Shown here: positions 37,553-47,533 of the stretch, one piece after another | Layout of the letters: every line of letters begins with the position of its first letter | How positions within the stretch are numbered: the first letter of the stretch is position 1 | Assembly (NCBI RefSeq): GCF_007993935.1 | Contig: NZ_VITY01000010.1 | Span: 62,001 to 126,000, forward strand | DNA length: 64,000 nt | Source: Bradyrhizobium macuxiense | GTDB taxonomy: Bacteria; Pseudomonadota; Alphaproteobacteria; Rhizobiales; Xanthobacteraceae | Reading direction: 5' to 3' | Notes under the pieces: model-generated | Database searches by the model: none | Told to the model about the DNA's origin: nothing | What the model saw: only the letters and a program-made list of their open reading frames with translations | Made by a program: the position numbers and the translations under genes

Positions 37553-39769
37553 TTAGGCGTCAATCGCATCCTTGATCCGCTTGCGGCTGAGCGGCAGATC
37601 GCGCAGCCGCTTGCCGGTCGCATGCGCGATGGCATTGGCGAGCGATGCCGCGGCCGGCCCCTGCCCGGTCTCGCCGCTGCCGAGGAACGGCTGCCCTGGA
37701 CGGTTGATGATGTGGACCGCGATGCTGTCGGGCACGGCATTGAAGCGCAGGATCGGGTAGGTCTGCCAGTCGATGCTGGTGATCCGCGCTTGGTCGAACG
37801 TGACGCTCTCATAGAGCGTCCAACTCGTCGACTGCACGATCGCGCCCTCGATCTGGTTGGTGATGCCATCGGGATTGACGACCTGACCGGCGTCGACGGC
37901 CGCGACCGCGCGCACCAGACGAGCCCGCCCGGTCTCGGGATCGACCTCCACCTCTGTCGCAATGGCGCAATAGGCGGCGAGATTCTTGTAGCGCGCGAAC
38001 GCAAAACCGTAGCCGCGATTCTGCGGCGCTCTCCGTCCGCTCACCCAACCGAATTCCTGGGCGGCTTTCTCGACCACCGCCCGGCCGCGCGGATCGTCGA
38101 GGTGGTTGAGGCGAAACGCGACCGGATCGGCCCCGGCAAGACCGGCCAGCTCATCCATGAAGCTCTCGATCGAGAACACGTTATGATAGGCGCCGAGCGC
38201 GCGCATCGCGGAAATCCGCAGCGGCATCGCGGGGATGAAGTGATGCATCACATGCGCATTCGGGAAATTGTAGATCGGGATCGCGTTGCGATCGCCGCCG
38301 CCTTCCGGAAGCGGCAGCGGCTTTGGTGCAGGCACCGCGAACGACCGCGCCATGTGCTGTGCCGCAAGCAGCGAGCCGGCGCCGCCCGGCCGCATCGAAT
38401 GGGTGTTGCTCCACACCGCAAAATTCCAGTCGGCGATCTTGCCACTGCCATCCAGCGATGCACTCAGCTTGGTCACCATCGCCGGACCATACGGCTCCCA
38501 GCCGTGCTCCTGCTCGCGCATCCATTGCACTCGAACTGGGCGCCCGGGCAGCGCGCGGGCAATCAGCGCGGCGTCAGCCGCAGCATCGTCGGCGCCGTTA
38601 TGGCCGTAGCAGCCGGAGCCTTCGACATGGATCAGGCGGACGCTCGACTGCGGCATGCCGAGCATCTCGGCGATCGCCTGCCGGTCGGGATAGACGCCCT
38701 GGGTATGCGTCCACACCGTCATCGCACCATCGACGAACTGCGCGACCGCGCAGGACGGTCCGATCGAGCCATGCGACTGGTAGGGCCGCGTATAGGTGGC
38801 TTCGAGCGATCGCGCGCCGCTCACCGCGGCATCATGACGCTGGAAGATCGCAAAATCCTGCGACGGCAGCGCCGTCAGCACGTTGGCCAGATCGTGCTGG
38901 TTCGGCAGTTTCGCGCTCTCCCGCCACTTCGCTGCGGCTGATAGCGCCTTCATCGCCTTGACCGCCCCAAACTCTTTCTCCGCCACCACGGCGAGGAAAT
39001 TGCCGTCGCGCACGATTCCGACCACGCCCGGCATCTTCTCGATCGCAGCCGTGTCGCATTCGGCGAGCTGCGCGCCGTAGCTCGGCGGGCGCACCACGCG
39101 CGCATGCACCATGCCGGGCAGCCGCATGTCCTGCACATAGGCGACGCCGCCCGTGACCTTGGCCGGAATATCGACGCGCGGCACCGGCTGCCCCATCACC
39201 TTGAAGCGCGCCGGATCCTTCAGGCTCGAGGTCGGTTGGGCCTGGACATGCAGCATGTCCGAAGCGACGAGCTCGCCAAAGCTCAGGCGGCGGCCATCGG
39301 GAGCGATCACAGCCGCGTTCTCGGTGCGCAATTTATCGGGCGGAACGTCGAACCGCTTCGCGGCCTCCGCCACCAGCAACGCGCGCGCCTGCGCCGCGGC
39401 GTGCAGGATCGCGGTGCCGCTGTCCTGCATCGAATGGCTGCCTGACGTGTAGCCTTCATTCGCCGTGAGCTTGGTATCGGCCGTGATCACCTTCAGCGCA
39501 TCGAAGGCAATATCGAGCTGTTCGGCGGCGATCTGCTGGAACGCGGTGCGGAATCCCTGGCCGAGCTCGGCCTTGCCGGTGAAGGCCGTGATCTGGCCGT
39601 CGGCATCGATCCGGATCCAGGAATCCAGATTGGGCGTTTTCGCCAGGCTGCCCGGCAGTTCCGGGCCCTTCTGCTGCTGTGCCGCCGCGTGACGCAGCGA
39701 GAAGCTGACGATCAGCGCGCCGCCACCGGCCAGCACGCTGCGGCGATCGAGCACCACGGGCGTGGTCAT
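37553..39769 (-). CDS. Molybdopterin-binding subunit of xanthine-dehydrogenase-family hydroxylase (IorB-like)
   Basis: 738 aa. A Tat signal (DRRSVLAGGGALIVSFSL, about 8-25) indicates periplasmic export of the folded cofactor-containing enzyme. Mo-cofactor contacts are seen in the repeated domains (GSGCYGHNGADDAAADAAL and the C-terminal GSGETGQGPAAASLANAI, whose Glu is the catalytic base position). It belongs to the isoquinoline 1-oxidoreductase / membrane aldehyde dehydrogenase group. Its ATG overlaps the stop of the 2Fe-2S subunit gene. Substrate: an aldehyde or N-heterocycle. Confidence 0.92.
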   Translation of the reverse strand: MTTPVVLDRRSVLAGGGALIVSFSLRHAAAQQQKGPELPGSLAKTPNLDSWIRIDADGQITAFTGKAELGQGFRTAFQQIAAEQLDIAFDALKVITADTKLTANEGYTSGSHSMQDSGTAILHAAAQARALLVAEAAKRFDVPPDKLRTENAAVIAPDGRRLSFGELVASDMLHVQAQPTSSLKDPARFKVMGQPVPRVDIPAKVTGGVAYVQDMRLPGMVHARVVRPPSYGAQLAECDTAAIEKMPGVVGIVRDGNFLAVVAEKEFGAVKAMKALSAAAKWRESAKLPNQHDLANVLTALPSQDFAIFQRHDAAVSGARSLEATYTRPYQSHGSIGPSCAVAQFVDGAMTVWTHTQGVYPDRQAIAEMLGMPQSSVRLIHVEGSGCYGHNGADDAAADAALIARALPGRPVRVQWMREQEHGWEPYGPAMVTKLSASLDGSGKIADWNFAVWSNTHSMRPGGAGSLLAAQHMARSFAVPAPKPLPLPEGGGDRNAIPIYNFPNAHVMHHFIPAMPLRISAMRALGAYHNVFSIESFMDELAGLAGADPVAFRLNHLDDPRGRAVVEKAAQEFGWVSGRRAPQNRGYGFAFARYKNLAAYCAIATEVEVDPETGRARLVRAVAAVDAGQVVNPDGITNQIEGAIVQSTSWTLYESVTFDQARITSIDWQTYPILRFNAVPDSIAVHIINRPGQPFLGSGETGQGPAAASLANAIAHATGKRLRDLPLSRKRIKDAIDA

Positions 39770-40257
39770 CGGACGCTCCTGTCGCTTGCGGCGTCGGCCG
39801 TGTCCATCAGCCGGGCGGCGCGGTGCACCGCGCGGAGAATGCGCATATGGGTGCCGCAGCGGCAGAGATGCGGCTCGAGCTCGGCGCGAATCTGCGCATC
39901 CGACGGCTTCGGATTGCGCATCAAGAGCGCCTGCGCCCGCATCATCATCCCGGCAATGCAATAGCCGCACTGCGCCGCCTGCTCCTCCATGAAGGCGCGC
40001 TGGATCGGCGCCGGCGCCGCTACCGTGCCAAGCCCTTCCAGCGTCGTCACCTGCTTGCCCTCGACGAGCAGCAGCGGCGTGACACAGGACAGCACCGCCT
40101 TGCCGTCGACGATCACGGTGCAGGAGCCGCATTGCCCGAGCCCACAGCCGAACTTGGCGGCATTGAGCGCGAGATCATTGCGCAGCACATAGAGCAGCGG
40201 CGTATCCGGATCGGCGTCGACCTGATGATCCCGGCCATTGACCTTCACTATCGTCAT
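39766..40257 (-). CDS. 2Fe-2S subunit of molybdenum hydroxylase (IorA-like)
   Basis: 163 aa with two [2Fe-2S] sites. The N-terminal plant-type ferredoxin domain has GCGLGQCGSCTVIVDG plus LSC. The C-terminal helical domain has QCGYCIAG and HLCRCGT. It passes electrons from the Mo centre to the cytochrome c subunit. It overlaps the cytochrome gene upstream and the Mo subunit gene downstream by four bases each, so all three are translationally coupled. No signal peptide is present; it is likely exported with the Tat-targeted Mo subunit. Confidence 0.95.
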   Translation of the reverse strand: MTIVKVNGRDHQVDADPDTPLLYVLRNDLALNAAKFGCGLGQCGSCTVIVDGKAVLSCVTPLLLVEGKQVTTLEGLGTVAAPAPIQRAFMEEQAAQCGYCIAGMMMRAQALLMRNPKPSDAQIRAELEPHLCRCGTHMRILRAVHRAARLMDTADAASDRSVR

Positions 40258-41597
40258 GGCTTGCCTCGTTGACTTGAGTCCGCAGGGGCATCGCCCGCCG
40301 CAAGCGACGCGGCCTGCACCGCGCGCGCATCACGCACCGCCTTGTCGACATCCTTCCACAGCTGCCGCTTGCCGAACTTGCTCCGTAGATAATTCGCAAG
40401 CGCGACCATCTGCGCATCATCGACGCTCGCCGCGAAGCCCGGCATGATCGGACTGCGCTCGCCCGGGACGGCACCGACACCCGACAGGACGATGTTGAGC
40501 AGGTTGCGCGGATCGGGGCCTGCGATCGCCGTGCTGAGCGCGAGGTTGACGCCGCCATAGGGCAGCGCCCGGCCGCCCTCATGGCAGGAAGCGCAGGCTG
40601 CGGCATAGATCGCGGCGCCTGTGGCGTTCGCCTGTGTCGCGTCCGCTGCGGCCGATGGCGCCACCGCATCAGTCGGTGACTTCCGATCCGGCGCCGGCGC
40701 GCCGGAGACATCGGCCATGTACACGGCGATGGCGCGCACGTCGCTGTCGGCCACGGTCGCGAGATTGCCGACCACCTCGGCCATCGGTCCGCGCGCAGTG
40801 CCGTGATCGGCTTGCCAGCCATGCCGCAAATAGGCGTAGAGCGCGTCGGCGGTCCAGCGCACCGGAGCACGCGAGGTGTCGTTCAGCGCGTAGGCATGCC
40901 AATTATCGACGTCGCCGCCAGCGAACTGCGCATTGACCCGCTCGGCGCCGAGCGCGTTGCGCGGCGTGTGGCAGGCGCCGCAATGCGCGAGCCCTTCCAC
41001 GAGATAGGCGCCGCGGTTCCATTCCGCTCCCTTCGCCGCGTCGGAAGGCACGTCGCCGCTGCGAAGATACAAGAGCTTCCAGCCTGCAATCAGCGGCCGG
41101 TAGTTCAGCGGAAACGTCAGCTGATTCGCCCGCGGCGAGGCGTGAACCGGCTGCCGCGTCATCAGGAACGCATAGAGCGCCCGGTCATCCGCGTCAGATA
41201 CATTGGTGAAATGATCGTAGGGAAAGGTCGGGTACAGATGCCGGCCGTCACGGCCGACGCCGGAGCGCATCGCGCGGACGAACGCCTCCTCCGGCCAGCT
41301 TCCGATCCCGGTCTCGGCGTCCGGCGTGATGTTGGACGAGAAGATGGTGCCGAACGGCGTCGGAACCGGAAGCCCGCCGGCGTAATTTCCGTCGCCGTGG
41401 ACGGTATGGCAGGTGTTGCAATTGCCGATCGCCGCGAGATCGCGGCCGCGCTTGACGATATCGGGATCGAACGTATCGGGCCGCGGCGGCGCCATGGCCG
41501 CAATCTGTGGCCGCCAGGCGACCGCGAAGGCCGCCGCCGCCCCCGCGACCAGCGCGATCGCGGCAATGCCTGTGATGATCCGCAGCTGACCGGGCAT
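40254..41597 (-). CDS. Triheme cytochrome c subunit of molybdenum hydroxylase
   Basis: 447 aa. An N-terminal membrane anchor (about 5-28) is followed by three c-type heme domains with CNTCH (60-64), CGACH (206-210) and CASCH (335-339). This resembles the cytochrome subunits of periplasmic aldehyde and alcohol dehydrogenases and would feed electrons to the respiratory chain. The ATG at 41597 puts the anchor at the N-terminus; a 26-residue in-frame extension is not supported. It is the first gene of the three-gene operon. Confidence 0.93.
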   Translation of the reverse strand: MPGQLRIITGIAAIALVAGAAAAFAVAWRPQIAAMAPPRPDTFDPDIVKRGRDLAAIGNCNTCHTVHGDGNYAGGLPVPTPFGTIFSSNITPDAETGIGSWPEEAFVRAMRSGVGRDGRHLYPTFPYDHFTNVSDADDRALYAFLMTRQPVHASPRANQLTFPLNYRPLIAGWKLLYLRSGDVPSDAAKGAEWNRGAYLVEGLAHCGACHTPRNALGAERVNAQFAGGDVDNWHAYALNDTSRAPVRWTADALYAYLRHGWQADHGTARGPMAEVVGNLATVADSDVRAIAVYMADVSGAPAPDRKSPTDAVAPSAAADATQANATGAAIYAAACASCHEGGRALPYGGVNLALSTAIAGPDPRNLLNIVLSGVGAVPGERSPIMPGFAASVDDAQMVALANYLRSKFGKRQLWKDVDKAVRDARAVQAASLAAGDAPADSSQRGKP

Positions 41598-41707
41598 GCC
41601 TGAATTGAGTTTGTTGTTGGGACGTGTATTAACACGTTTCGTTCCGGTATCGTTCGCCCAGAAGAGCTCGATCACCGCCTGTTGACCCCAGGACAGACCA
41701 AGGGATC

Positions 41708-43576
41708 ATGACCGCCCAGCCCGCCCTCGACCACGCATCCGCTCCGCCTCGCGACGCGCGGTCCGTGCTCAGTTCCGTGTTCGGCCTGTCCGGCTTCCGC
41801 GGCGCGCAGGAGAAGATCATCCGCCACGTCACCGATGGCGGCAATTGCCTGGTGCTGATGCCGACCGGCGGCGGCAAGTCGCTGTGCTACCAGCTGCCTG
41901 CGCTGCTGCGCGACGGCTGCGGCATCGTGGTGTCGCCCCTGATCGCGCTGATGCGCGACCAGGTCGCGGCACTCACCGAAGCCGGCGTCAACGCCGCGGT
42001 GCTGAACTCGACGCTGTCCTATGAGGAGGCCTCCGAGGTCGAACGGCGGCTGCTCGCCGGCGATCTCGACCTGCTCTATGTCGCGCCGGAACGCCTGCTG
42101 ACGCCGCGCTGCCTCAACCTGCTCGGCCAGGCGCAGATCGCGCTGTTTGCGATCGACGAGGCGCATTGCGTGTCGCAATGGGGCCATGACTTTCGCCCGG
42201 AGTATATCGGCCTGTCCGTACTCGCCGAGCGCTTTCCCAAGGTGCCGCGCATCGCGCTGACCGCGACCGCGGACGCGCTGACGCGAAAGGAGATCGCCGA
42301 GCGGCTGTCCCTCACCGACGCGCCGGAATTCGTCGCCAGCTTCGACCGTCCCAACATCCGCTACGAGATCGTCGACAAGCAGAATGCGACGACGCAGCTG
42401 AAGAACTTCATCAGGGAGCGGCATGCCGGCGACGCCGGCGTGGTCTATTGCCTCTCGCGCGCCAAGGTCGAGGATGTCGCGGCGGCGCTGAGCGAGGCCG
42501 GCATTCCGGCGTTGCCCTACCATGCCGGGCTCGATGCCGGCGTGCGCGCCCGGCATCAGGACCGTTTCCTCAATGAAGACGGAATCGTGATCGTCGCCAC
42601 GATCGCGTTCGGCATGGGCATCGACAAGCCCGATGTGCGTTTCGTCGCGCATCTCGATCTGCCGAAGAGCATCGAGGCCTATTACCAGGAGACCGGACGC
42701 GCCGGCCGCGACGGCAAGCCGTCGGCGGCGTGGATGGCCTACGGCCTTTCCGACATCGTGCAGCAGCGCCGCATGATCGACGAATCCACCGGTTCCGACG
42801 CCTTCAAGCGCGTCTCAATCGGCAAGCTCGACGCGCTGGTGGCGCTGGCCGAGACCGTGCATTGCCGGCGGCAGCGCCTGCTCGGCTATTTCGGCGAGAC
42901 CCGCACCGATGAAAGCTGCGGCAATTGCGACAACTGCCTGACGCCGCCGCGCGTCCGCGACGGCAAGGTGCTGGCACAGAAACTGCTGTCCTGCGTCTAT
43001 CGCACCGGGCAGCGGTTTGGCGCCATGCACCTGATCGACGTGCTGGTCGGGCGGCTGACCGAGCGGGTCAAGCAGTTCAACCACGACCAATTATCGGTGT
43101 TCGGCATCGGCCGCGAGCTCAACGAGAAGCAATGGCGCGCGGTGCTGCGCCAGCTGGTGGCGATGGGTCACCTGCGCGCCGACAGCGACGCCTTCGGCGC
43201 ACTCAAGCTCACCGACAGCGCGCGCGGCGTACTGAAGGGCGAGACCGCGGTGATGCTGCGCGAGCAGCCGGAGGGCGCGCGCAACCGCGCGGTGCGCAGC
43301 AAGTCGCGCCGCGGCGATCTCGCGCCCGCAGCCGACAGCCCGGGCGGCGTCGCAAACCCGGCGCTGCATGCGGCCCTGCGCGCCTGGCGCTCGGACGTCG
43401 CGCGCCAGCGCGGCGTGCCGGCCTATGTCGTGCTGCACGATTCCACCATCGACGGCATCGCCGCGATGCGGCCGGACACGCTCAGCGACCTGCGCAACAT
43501 CGCCGGGATCGGCGACAAGAAGCTCGAGCATTACGGCGACGAGCTGATCCGGATCGTGAAGGCCAACGACGGCTAG
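41708..43576 (+). CDS. recQ: ATP-dependent DNA helicase RecQ
   Basis: 622-aa 3'-5' helicase of the SF2 family in DNA repair. Motif I is MPTGGGKSLCYQLP (about 52-65), motif II DEAH followed by CVSQWGHDFRPEY, and motif VI QETGRAGRDG. The RecQ-C-terminal zinc site CRRQRLLGYFGE through CGNCDNC is intact, and an HRDC domain is at the end (about 545-620). Full family length. Divergent from the molybdenum hydroxylase operon across 110 nt. Confidence 0.96.
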   Translation: MTAQPALDHASAPPRDARSVLSSVFGLSGFRGAQEKIIRHVTDGGNCLVLMPTGGGKSLCYQLPALLRDGCGIVVSPLIALMRDQVAALTEAGVNAAVLNSTLSYEEASEVERRLLAGDLDLLYVAPERLLTPRCLNLLGQAQIALFAIDEAHCVSQWGHDFRPEYIGLSVLAERFPKVPRIALTATADALTRKEIAERLSLTDAPEFVASFDRPNIRYEIVDKQNATTQLKNFIRERHAGDAGVVYCLSRAKVEDVAAALSEAGIPALPYHAGLDAGVRARHQDRFLNEDGIVIVATIAFGMGIDKPDVRFVAHLDLPKSIEAYYQETGRAGRDGKPSAAWMAYGLSDIVQQRRMIDESTGSDAFKRVSIGKLDALVALAETVHCRRQRLLGYFGETRTDESCGNCDNCLTPPRVRDGKVLAQKLLSCVYRTGQRFGAMHLIDVLVGRLTERVKQFNHDQLSVFGIGRELNEKQWRAVLRQLVAMGHLRADSDAFGALKLTDSARGVLKGETAVMLREQPEGARNRAVRSKSRRGDLAPAADSPGGVANPALHAALRAWRSDVARQRGVPAYVVLHDSTIDGIAAMRPDTLSDLRNIAGIGDKKLEHYGDELIRIVKANDG

Positions 43577-43833
43577 TCTTACCGTGTCAGCGCACCCTTC
43601 GTGGTCATCGCGAAGGGCTCGCGACTAATCGCCGGGCAATTTGCGCTGAAGCGACGAATCAAAGCTACGCGCTCTCAAAATATCGAAAACAACCCCATGC
43701 AAAGTAGCAGGCGGCCGCTGGCACTCGGAAAAGCGCTTGACGCGTCGGGCAACTCAGCGGTATTTTTTTATTATTCCGAAATGCTGCAAATGCCTGCCGC
43801 CGTGCAGGAGCTGAGTCGTCGTCAGACGACCTC
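43577..43833. other. Convergent spacer after recQ
   Basis: 257 nt. A weak hairpin (CCCTTCG 43595-43601 with CGAAGGG 43611-43617) follows the recQ stop but has no T-run. Further on is an AT-rich patch (GGTATTTTTTTATTATTCCG near 43760). No gene is supported. Confidence 0.5.
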
Positions 43834-44211
43834 TCAACAGGGCAGGGGCCGTTCTCGGTTGGCCCAATAGGGACATTGCGGACAAACCTCCCCTTCGGGA
43901 TAGTCAATCCCCTCTTCATGCGGGCATCCCATCATCGTCGGCGCTACGGCAACTGTGCGCACTTCCTCCGCGCGAAGGAAAGCCGCGGCCTCCTCCATGA
44001 TTGTCGGATCATTGCGAACATCGCCGGTTTCGGAGAACCACCTGCGCAATGCGAAGGGAGGCGCTCCCTCGGCGGTGACCACCGCAACGGCAACCTTGCT
44101 GGCGCGAAGGTTGTCGGGTCCATAGAACGCCACCGTCCCGACCGGATAGCCGCGAAAGCCAGACCTGCTTTTCTTTTCCAGCCACTTCTGCGGCCGCCAA
44201 CCGAGTTTCAT
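43834..44211 (-). CDS. Small conserved protein with CPHEEG...CPQC motif
   Basis: 125 aa. It starts MKLGWRPQKWLEKKSRSGFR with GGAG nine bases upstream. The middle is beta-rich (GYPVGTVAFYGPDN, KVAVAVVTAEGAP), then VRNDPTIMEEAAAFLRAE. The tail is GCPHEEGIDYPEGEVCPQCP, which looks like a metal-binding site of Cys and His ligands. No characterised family is known to me, but I recall such proteins next to SWIM zinc-finger genes, as here (62-nt gap). It is probably co-transcribed with the SWIM protein gene. Confidence 0.82.
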   Translation of the reverse strand: MKLGWRPQKWLEKKSRSGFRGYPVGTVAFYGPDNLRASKVAVAVVTAEGAPPFALRRWFSETGDVRNDPTIMEEAAAFLRAEEVRTVAVAPTMMGCPHEEGIDYPEGEVCPQCPYWANRERPLPC

Positions 44212-44273
44212 GAGGCGTTCTCCAAGTAGCGGCCGGGCCGCGACGTACGATGTCCCATGGGGGGCGCGCCGCC

Positions 44274-46022
44274 TCAACTGGCCTGTTTCGACGCCAGCAG
44301 CTTGATAAAATTCCGCTTCGCCTTATGGCGGGTCATCAGATCGGCCAAGTAGGCGGAATGTTGGGTTGCTCCGTCAAGCCGCCGCATCCGCTTGATCATG
44401 GCATATGCGGCTTCGTAGTTGCCCTGTCCGCCCATCCGGACCTTGCGTTCCACCAATTGGGCATACGCCTTCAACGCCTCCGCCGGGAGATCCACTTCGC
44501 TTGCTTTGGCAAGTTCTTCCATCGCAATTTCACGGCATCCGTGCTTGCCGACAGCCGCCCAAGCATCCGCCAATAATCCCTCCGCCATGAGCACGCGGAC
44601 AAGAACATCAGGAGCTCCGAACACGTCCCATTCGGCTTGCGAGCCAGATTTTTCGGCTCGAGCGCTCAACATGGCGACGGCATCATCGCGAACACCGATC
44701 TGGGCCTTACGATCGCCAGCGGCGGATATCAATCGCTGATACAGGTCGACGCTGGGTTCCTTGCCGAACAGCTTCCAGAGCAGCGCGCTGGCGTCTTCAT
44801 TTCGTCCGTTTTGCTGAAGGAGATCACAGGCAAAGAGAACCAGGCCTTTGTCGGGCTCATCCTCGAATTTCCACAGCCCCTCTTCCGCCCATTTCAGCGC
44901 CTCCTGTTCCCGTCCGTTGTCGAGACAGGCCTGAGCGACCTCGAGATAACGATACGCGGACGATAGATCGTTGGCCCGAATGGCGATGATCCCATCGACA
45001 TCATTATCTCGTTCGGCAAAGCGCTCCATCATGGCTCGAAGCGCATATTCTCCGTTCGGCTGGACCTCCGTTCGCCCCCGTTGCCTGGATTTCACCTTTT
45101 GCCACGCCTCGGTTGCGAGCCTGCGATATTCGCCGAGCCCGGCCGCGCCGAGGACCCCGGCATAGGTCTCACTCGCACCAAAGAAGAAATCCCAATCGGA
45201 GCTGACTTCGCGCTTGAACAGCTCCCGCGCCAGTTTTATTGGCTCGGGCTTTGACTGCTCGCAGGCAGCAAGGTGAATTTCGCAGGCGCGAGCGTAGCAA
45301 GCACCTCCGCCACCGTCGGAGTCATCGACCCTGGTCAGGGCCTCGTCCATTCGGGCGAAGAAATGTTCGAGCAGTTCTAGAACGAGCAACACTTTCCCGC
45401 CATCGCGCAGAACCGAGATACGATCAAGTACGCCGTCAATCCGGCGAGCCCAATCGCGCATGTCGCGATATTCGACGTATCCGCGGACCCGGGTCGCGTC
45501 GGTGATGGCCTTCTTGAATTGCGCGATGAGCGTCGCATCATCGGCCGTGTCGAGCGTGGCCGACAGCTCCAATTCCTCGAGCAGCTTGGGGTCGCGCCCG
45601 GCGAGATCGAGAACCATCTCGACAAGGCGATCGATGCCCTTCGTGCGCAAATGGTAACGAATCTTGCCAAGACGGTTCGAGGCCTGTCCCAGCGCTTCCG
45701 GATCCAGATCGTTGACGGTCAAGGCAACGGCGGTCAGATGCTTGCAGAAGGCCCAATCGACGAAGGCCTGACAGGTACAATGACCGGAAAAGCTCTTACC
45801 TCGCCCGGTCAGCTCACAGCGATAGATTTCGGTCCCAGCCACCCGCGCGATCACGCGGGTGTCGTCGATCGTCATGACCTCCACCCGGCCATCCGCCTTA
45901 TAGGCACTGCCACGAGCGAAGCTTTTGTCGCCGGCGATCTCCTGCAACGCTGCAACATCGAATCGGCCGGCCCGAACCACAGCTTCAACGTCGGAGGTGG
46001 ATCGCTTTCGGGCTTGCGCCAT
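44274..46022 (-). CDS. SWIM zinc-finger family protein
   Basis: 582 aa. The SWIM motif CxCxnCxH is seen as CTCQAFVDWAFCKH (about 80-93), a zinc finger for DNA or protein binding. The remaining about 480 residues are almost all helical with TPR/HEAT-like spacing (RYLEVAQACLDNGREQEALK, then WAEEGLWKFEDEPDKG). The ATG at 46022 is preferred to a GTG two codons upstream. Function is unknown. The next gene on the strand encodes the CPHEEG protein, suggesting a functional pair. Confidence 0.88.
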   Translation of the reverse strand: MAQARKRSTSDVEAVVRAGRFDVAALQEIAGDKSFARGSAYKADGRVEVMTIDDTRVIARVAGTEIYRCELTGRGKSFSGHCTCQAFVDWAFCKHLTAVALTVNDLDPEALGQASNRLGKIRYHLRTKGIDRLVEMVLDLAGRDPKLLEELELSATLDTADDATLIAQFKKAITDATRVRGYVEYRDMRDWARRIDGVLDRISVLRDGGKVLLVLELLEHFFARMDEALTRVDDSDGGGGACYARACEIHLAACEQSKPEPIKLARELFKREVSSDWDFFFGASETYAGVLGAAGLGEYRRLATEAWQKVKSRQRGRTEVQPNGEYALRAMMERFAERDNDVDGIIAIRANDLSSAYRYLEVAQACLDNGREQEALKWAEEGLWKFEDEPDKGLVLFACDLLQQNGRNEDASALLWKLFGKEPSVDLYQRLISAAGDRKAQIGVRDDAVAMLSARAEKSGSQAEWDVFGAPDVLVRVLMAEGLLADAWAAVGKHGCREIAMEELAKASEVDLPAEALKAYAQLVERKVRMGGQGNYEAAYAMIKRMRRLDGATQHSAYLADLMTRHKAKRNFIKLLASKQAS

Positions 46023-46150
46023 GTGCACGGCCTGTCGCTCTCGAGAGGGTCGATCGTCCGAATATATCTGACAGCACCGGCTCCAACGAGATGGAGGGCG
46101 TCCAAATCACAGAGATTGACGACGCGCCCCGGTTCCGCCATCCGTGACCA

Positions 46151-47374
46151 ATGTCCCCGCAATCCGAGGCGGCATCCGCCGATCTGTTCCGCCATCCGCC
46201 GCTCCTGCTGTTCGTGGCGTCGCGCGGCTTCTCCGAATTCGCCTACCAGATCGCAACGGTTGCGATCGGCTGGCAGGTCTACGCGCTGACCGGCAGTGCG
46301 GTCTATCTCGGCCTGGTCGGGCTGGTGCAGTTCATCCCCAGCGCGTTGCTCGTGTTCATCGCCGGCCACGCCGCCGATCGCTACGACCGCCGCCGCGTCG
46401 TGCAGGCCTGCCAGATCATCCAGGGACTGGGAGCCGCCTATCTCGGCTGGCGCAGCTTTGCCGGCGACCTGACGGTGCCCGAGATCTTCTCGGTGCTGGT
46501 TGCGTTTGGCGTCGCCGGTGCATTCGGCGATCCGGCCGCCTCGGCGCTGCTGCCGGCGGTGGCGCCGGACGGCCATCTGCAGCGCGCCACTGCGTTGTCG
46601 ACCGGCGCCTGGCAAGTCTCGGTCGTTGCCGGCCCCGCGATCGGCGGCTTCGCTTACGCGATCTCTCCGGTCGTCCCCTATGCCGTGATGACAGCATTCT
46701 GGCTGCTCGCGGCCATCCTCGCCGGCGCGATCCGGCTGGAGCGGCCGGCGGGCGAGCCGGATCCGCCATCGCTCGGTCAATTGTTCGCAGGCGTCAAATT
46801 CGTCCGCGACAATCCGGCGATCCTCGGCACCATCTCGCTCGATCTGTTCGCGGTGCTGCTCGGCGGCGCCAGCGCGCTGCTGCCGATCTATGCGCGCGAT
46901 ATCCTGCAGGCGGGACCATGGGCACTCGGCGTGATGCGCGCCGCACCCGCGGTCGGCGCGCTGGTCATGACGGCGATGCTGGCGCGGCATCCGATCTCGA
47001 AACATGTCGGCCTGCGCATGTTCCAGGGCGTGATCGCGTTCGGCGTCGCGATCTGCGTATTCGCGCTGTCGCGCGAGATCTGGCTCTCCACCTTGGTGCT
47101 CGCGGCGATGGGCGCGGCCGACACGATCAGCGTCGTGATCCGTGTCTCGCTGGTGCAACTCGCAACGCCGGATGAGATGCGCGGCCGCGTCGGCGCGGTG
47201 AATTATCTGTTCGTCAACGCTTCCAACCAGCTCGGCGAATTCGAAAGCGGCATCACGGCCGCGTTGTTCGGCACGGTGCCGGCGGCCCTGATCGGCGGCA
47301 TCGGCACGGTCGCGGTGGCGCTGCTCTGGATGAGATTGTTCCCATCATTGCGTAAGGTGGAACGGCTGGAATGA
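46151..47374 (+). CDS. MFS transporter, EntS-like
   Basis: 407-aa inner-membrane exporter with about 12 hydrophobic segments. The MFS signature between helices 2 and 3 is AGHAADRYDRRRVVQ, and a second-half counterpart is LATPDEMRGRVGAVN. It belongs to the MFS_3/enterobactin-exporter-like group. It is divergent from the SWIM gene. Substrate unknown; drug-like or siderophore-like compounds are typical. Confidence 0.9.
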   Translation: MSPQSEAASADLFRHPPLLLFVASRGFSEFAYQIATVAIGWQVYALTGSAVYLGLVGLVQFIPSALLVFIAGHAADRYDRRRVVQACQIIQGLGAAYLGWRSFAGDLTVPEIFSVLVAFGVAGAFGDPAASALLPAVAPDGHLQRATALSTGAWQVSVVAGPAIGGFAYAISPVVPYAVMTAFWLLAAILAGAIRLERPAGEPDPPSLGQLFAGVKFVRDNPAILGTISLDLFAVLLGGASALLPIYARDILQAGPWALGVMRAAPAVGALVMTAMLARHPISKHVGLRMFQGVIAFGVAICVFALSREIWLSTLVLAAMGAADTISVVIRVSLVQLATPDEMRGRVGAVNYLFVNASNQLGEFESGITAALFGTVPAALIGGIGTVAVALLWMRLFPSLRKVERLE

Positions 47375-47533
47375 ATCGGCGCTTGAATACCGCTGCGATC
47401 AGCGCCGCGGCATAGGAGCCATACCCGGCCCGGCAACGCACATGCTTGCGGGCCGCGCCGCGCTCGCCTTAATCTTTCTCGTGCCCGCCCAACGAGGCGC
47501 GGCCGAAGACAAAGCACAGGGAAGAGACGGGAC

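Noticed and set aside
43595..43617. Intrinsic terminator after recQ
   Set aside because: The stem is only 7 bp with a 9-nt loop and no T-run. Kept only as a remark in the spacer entry.
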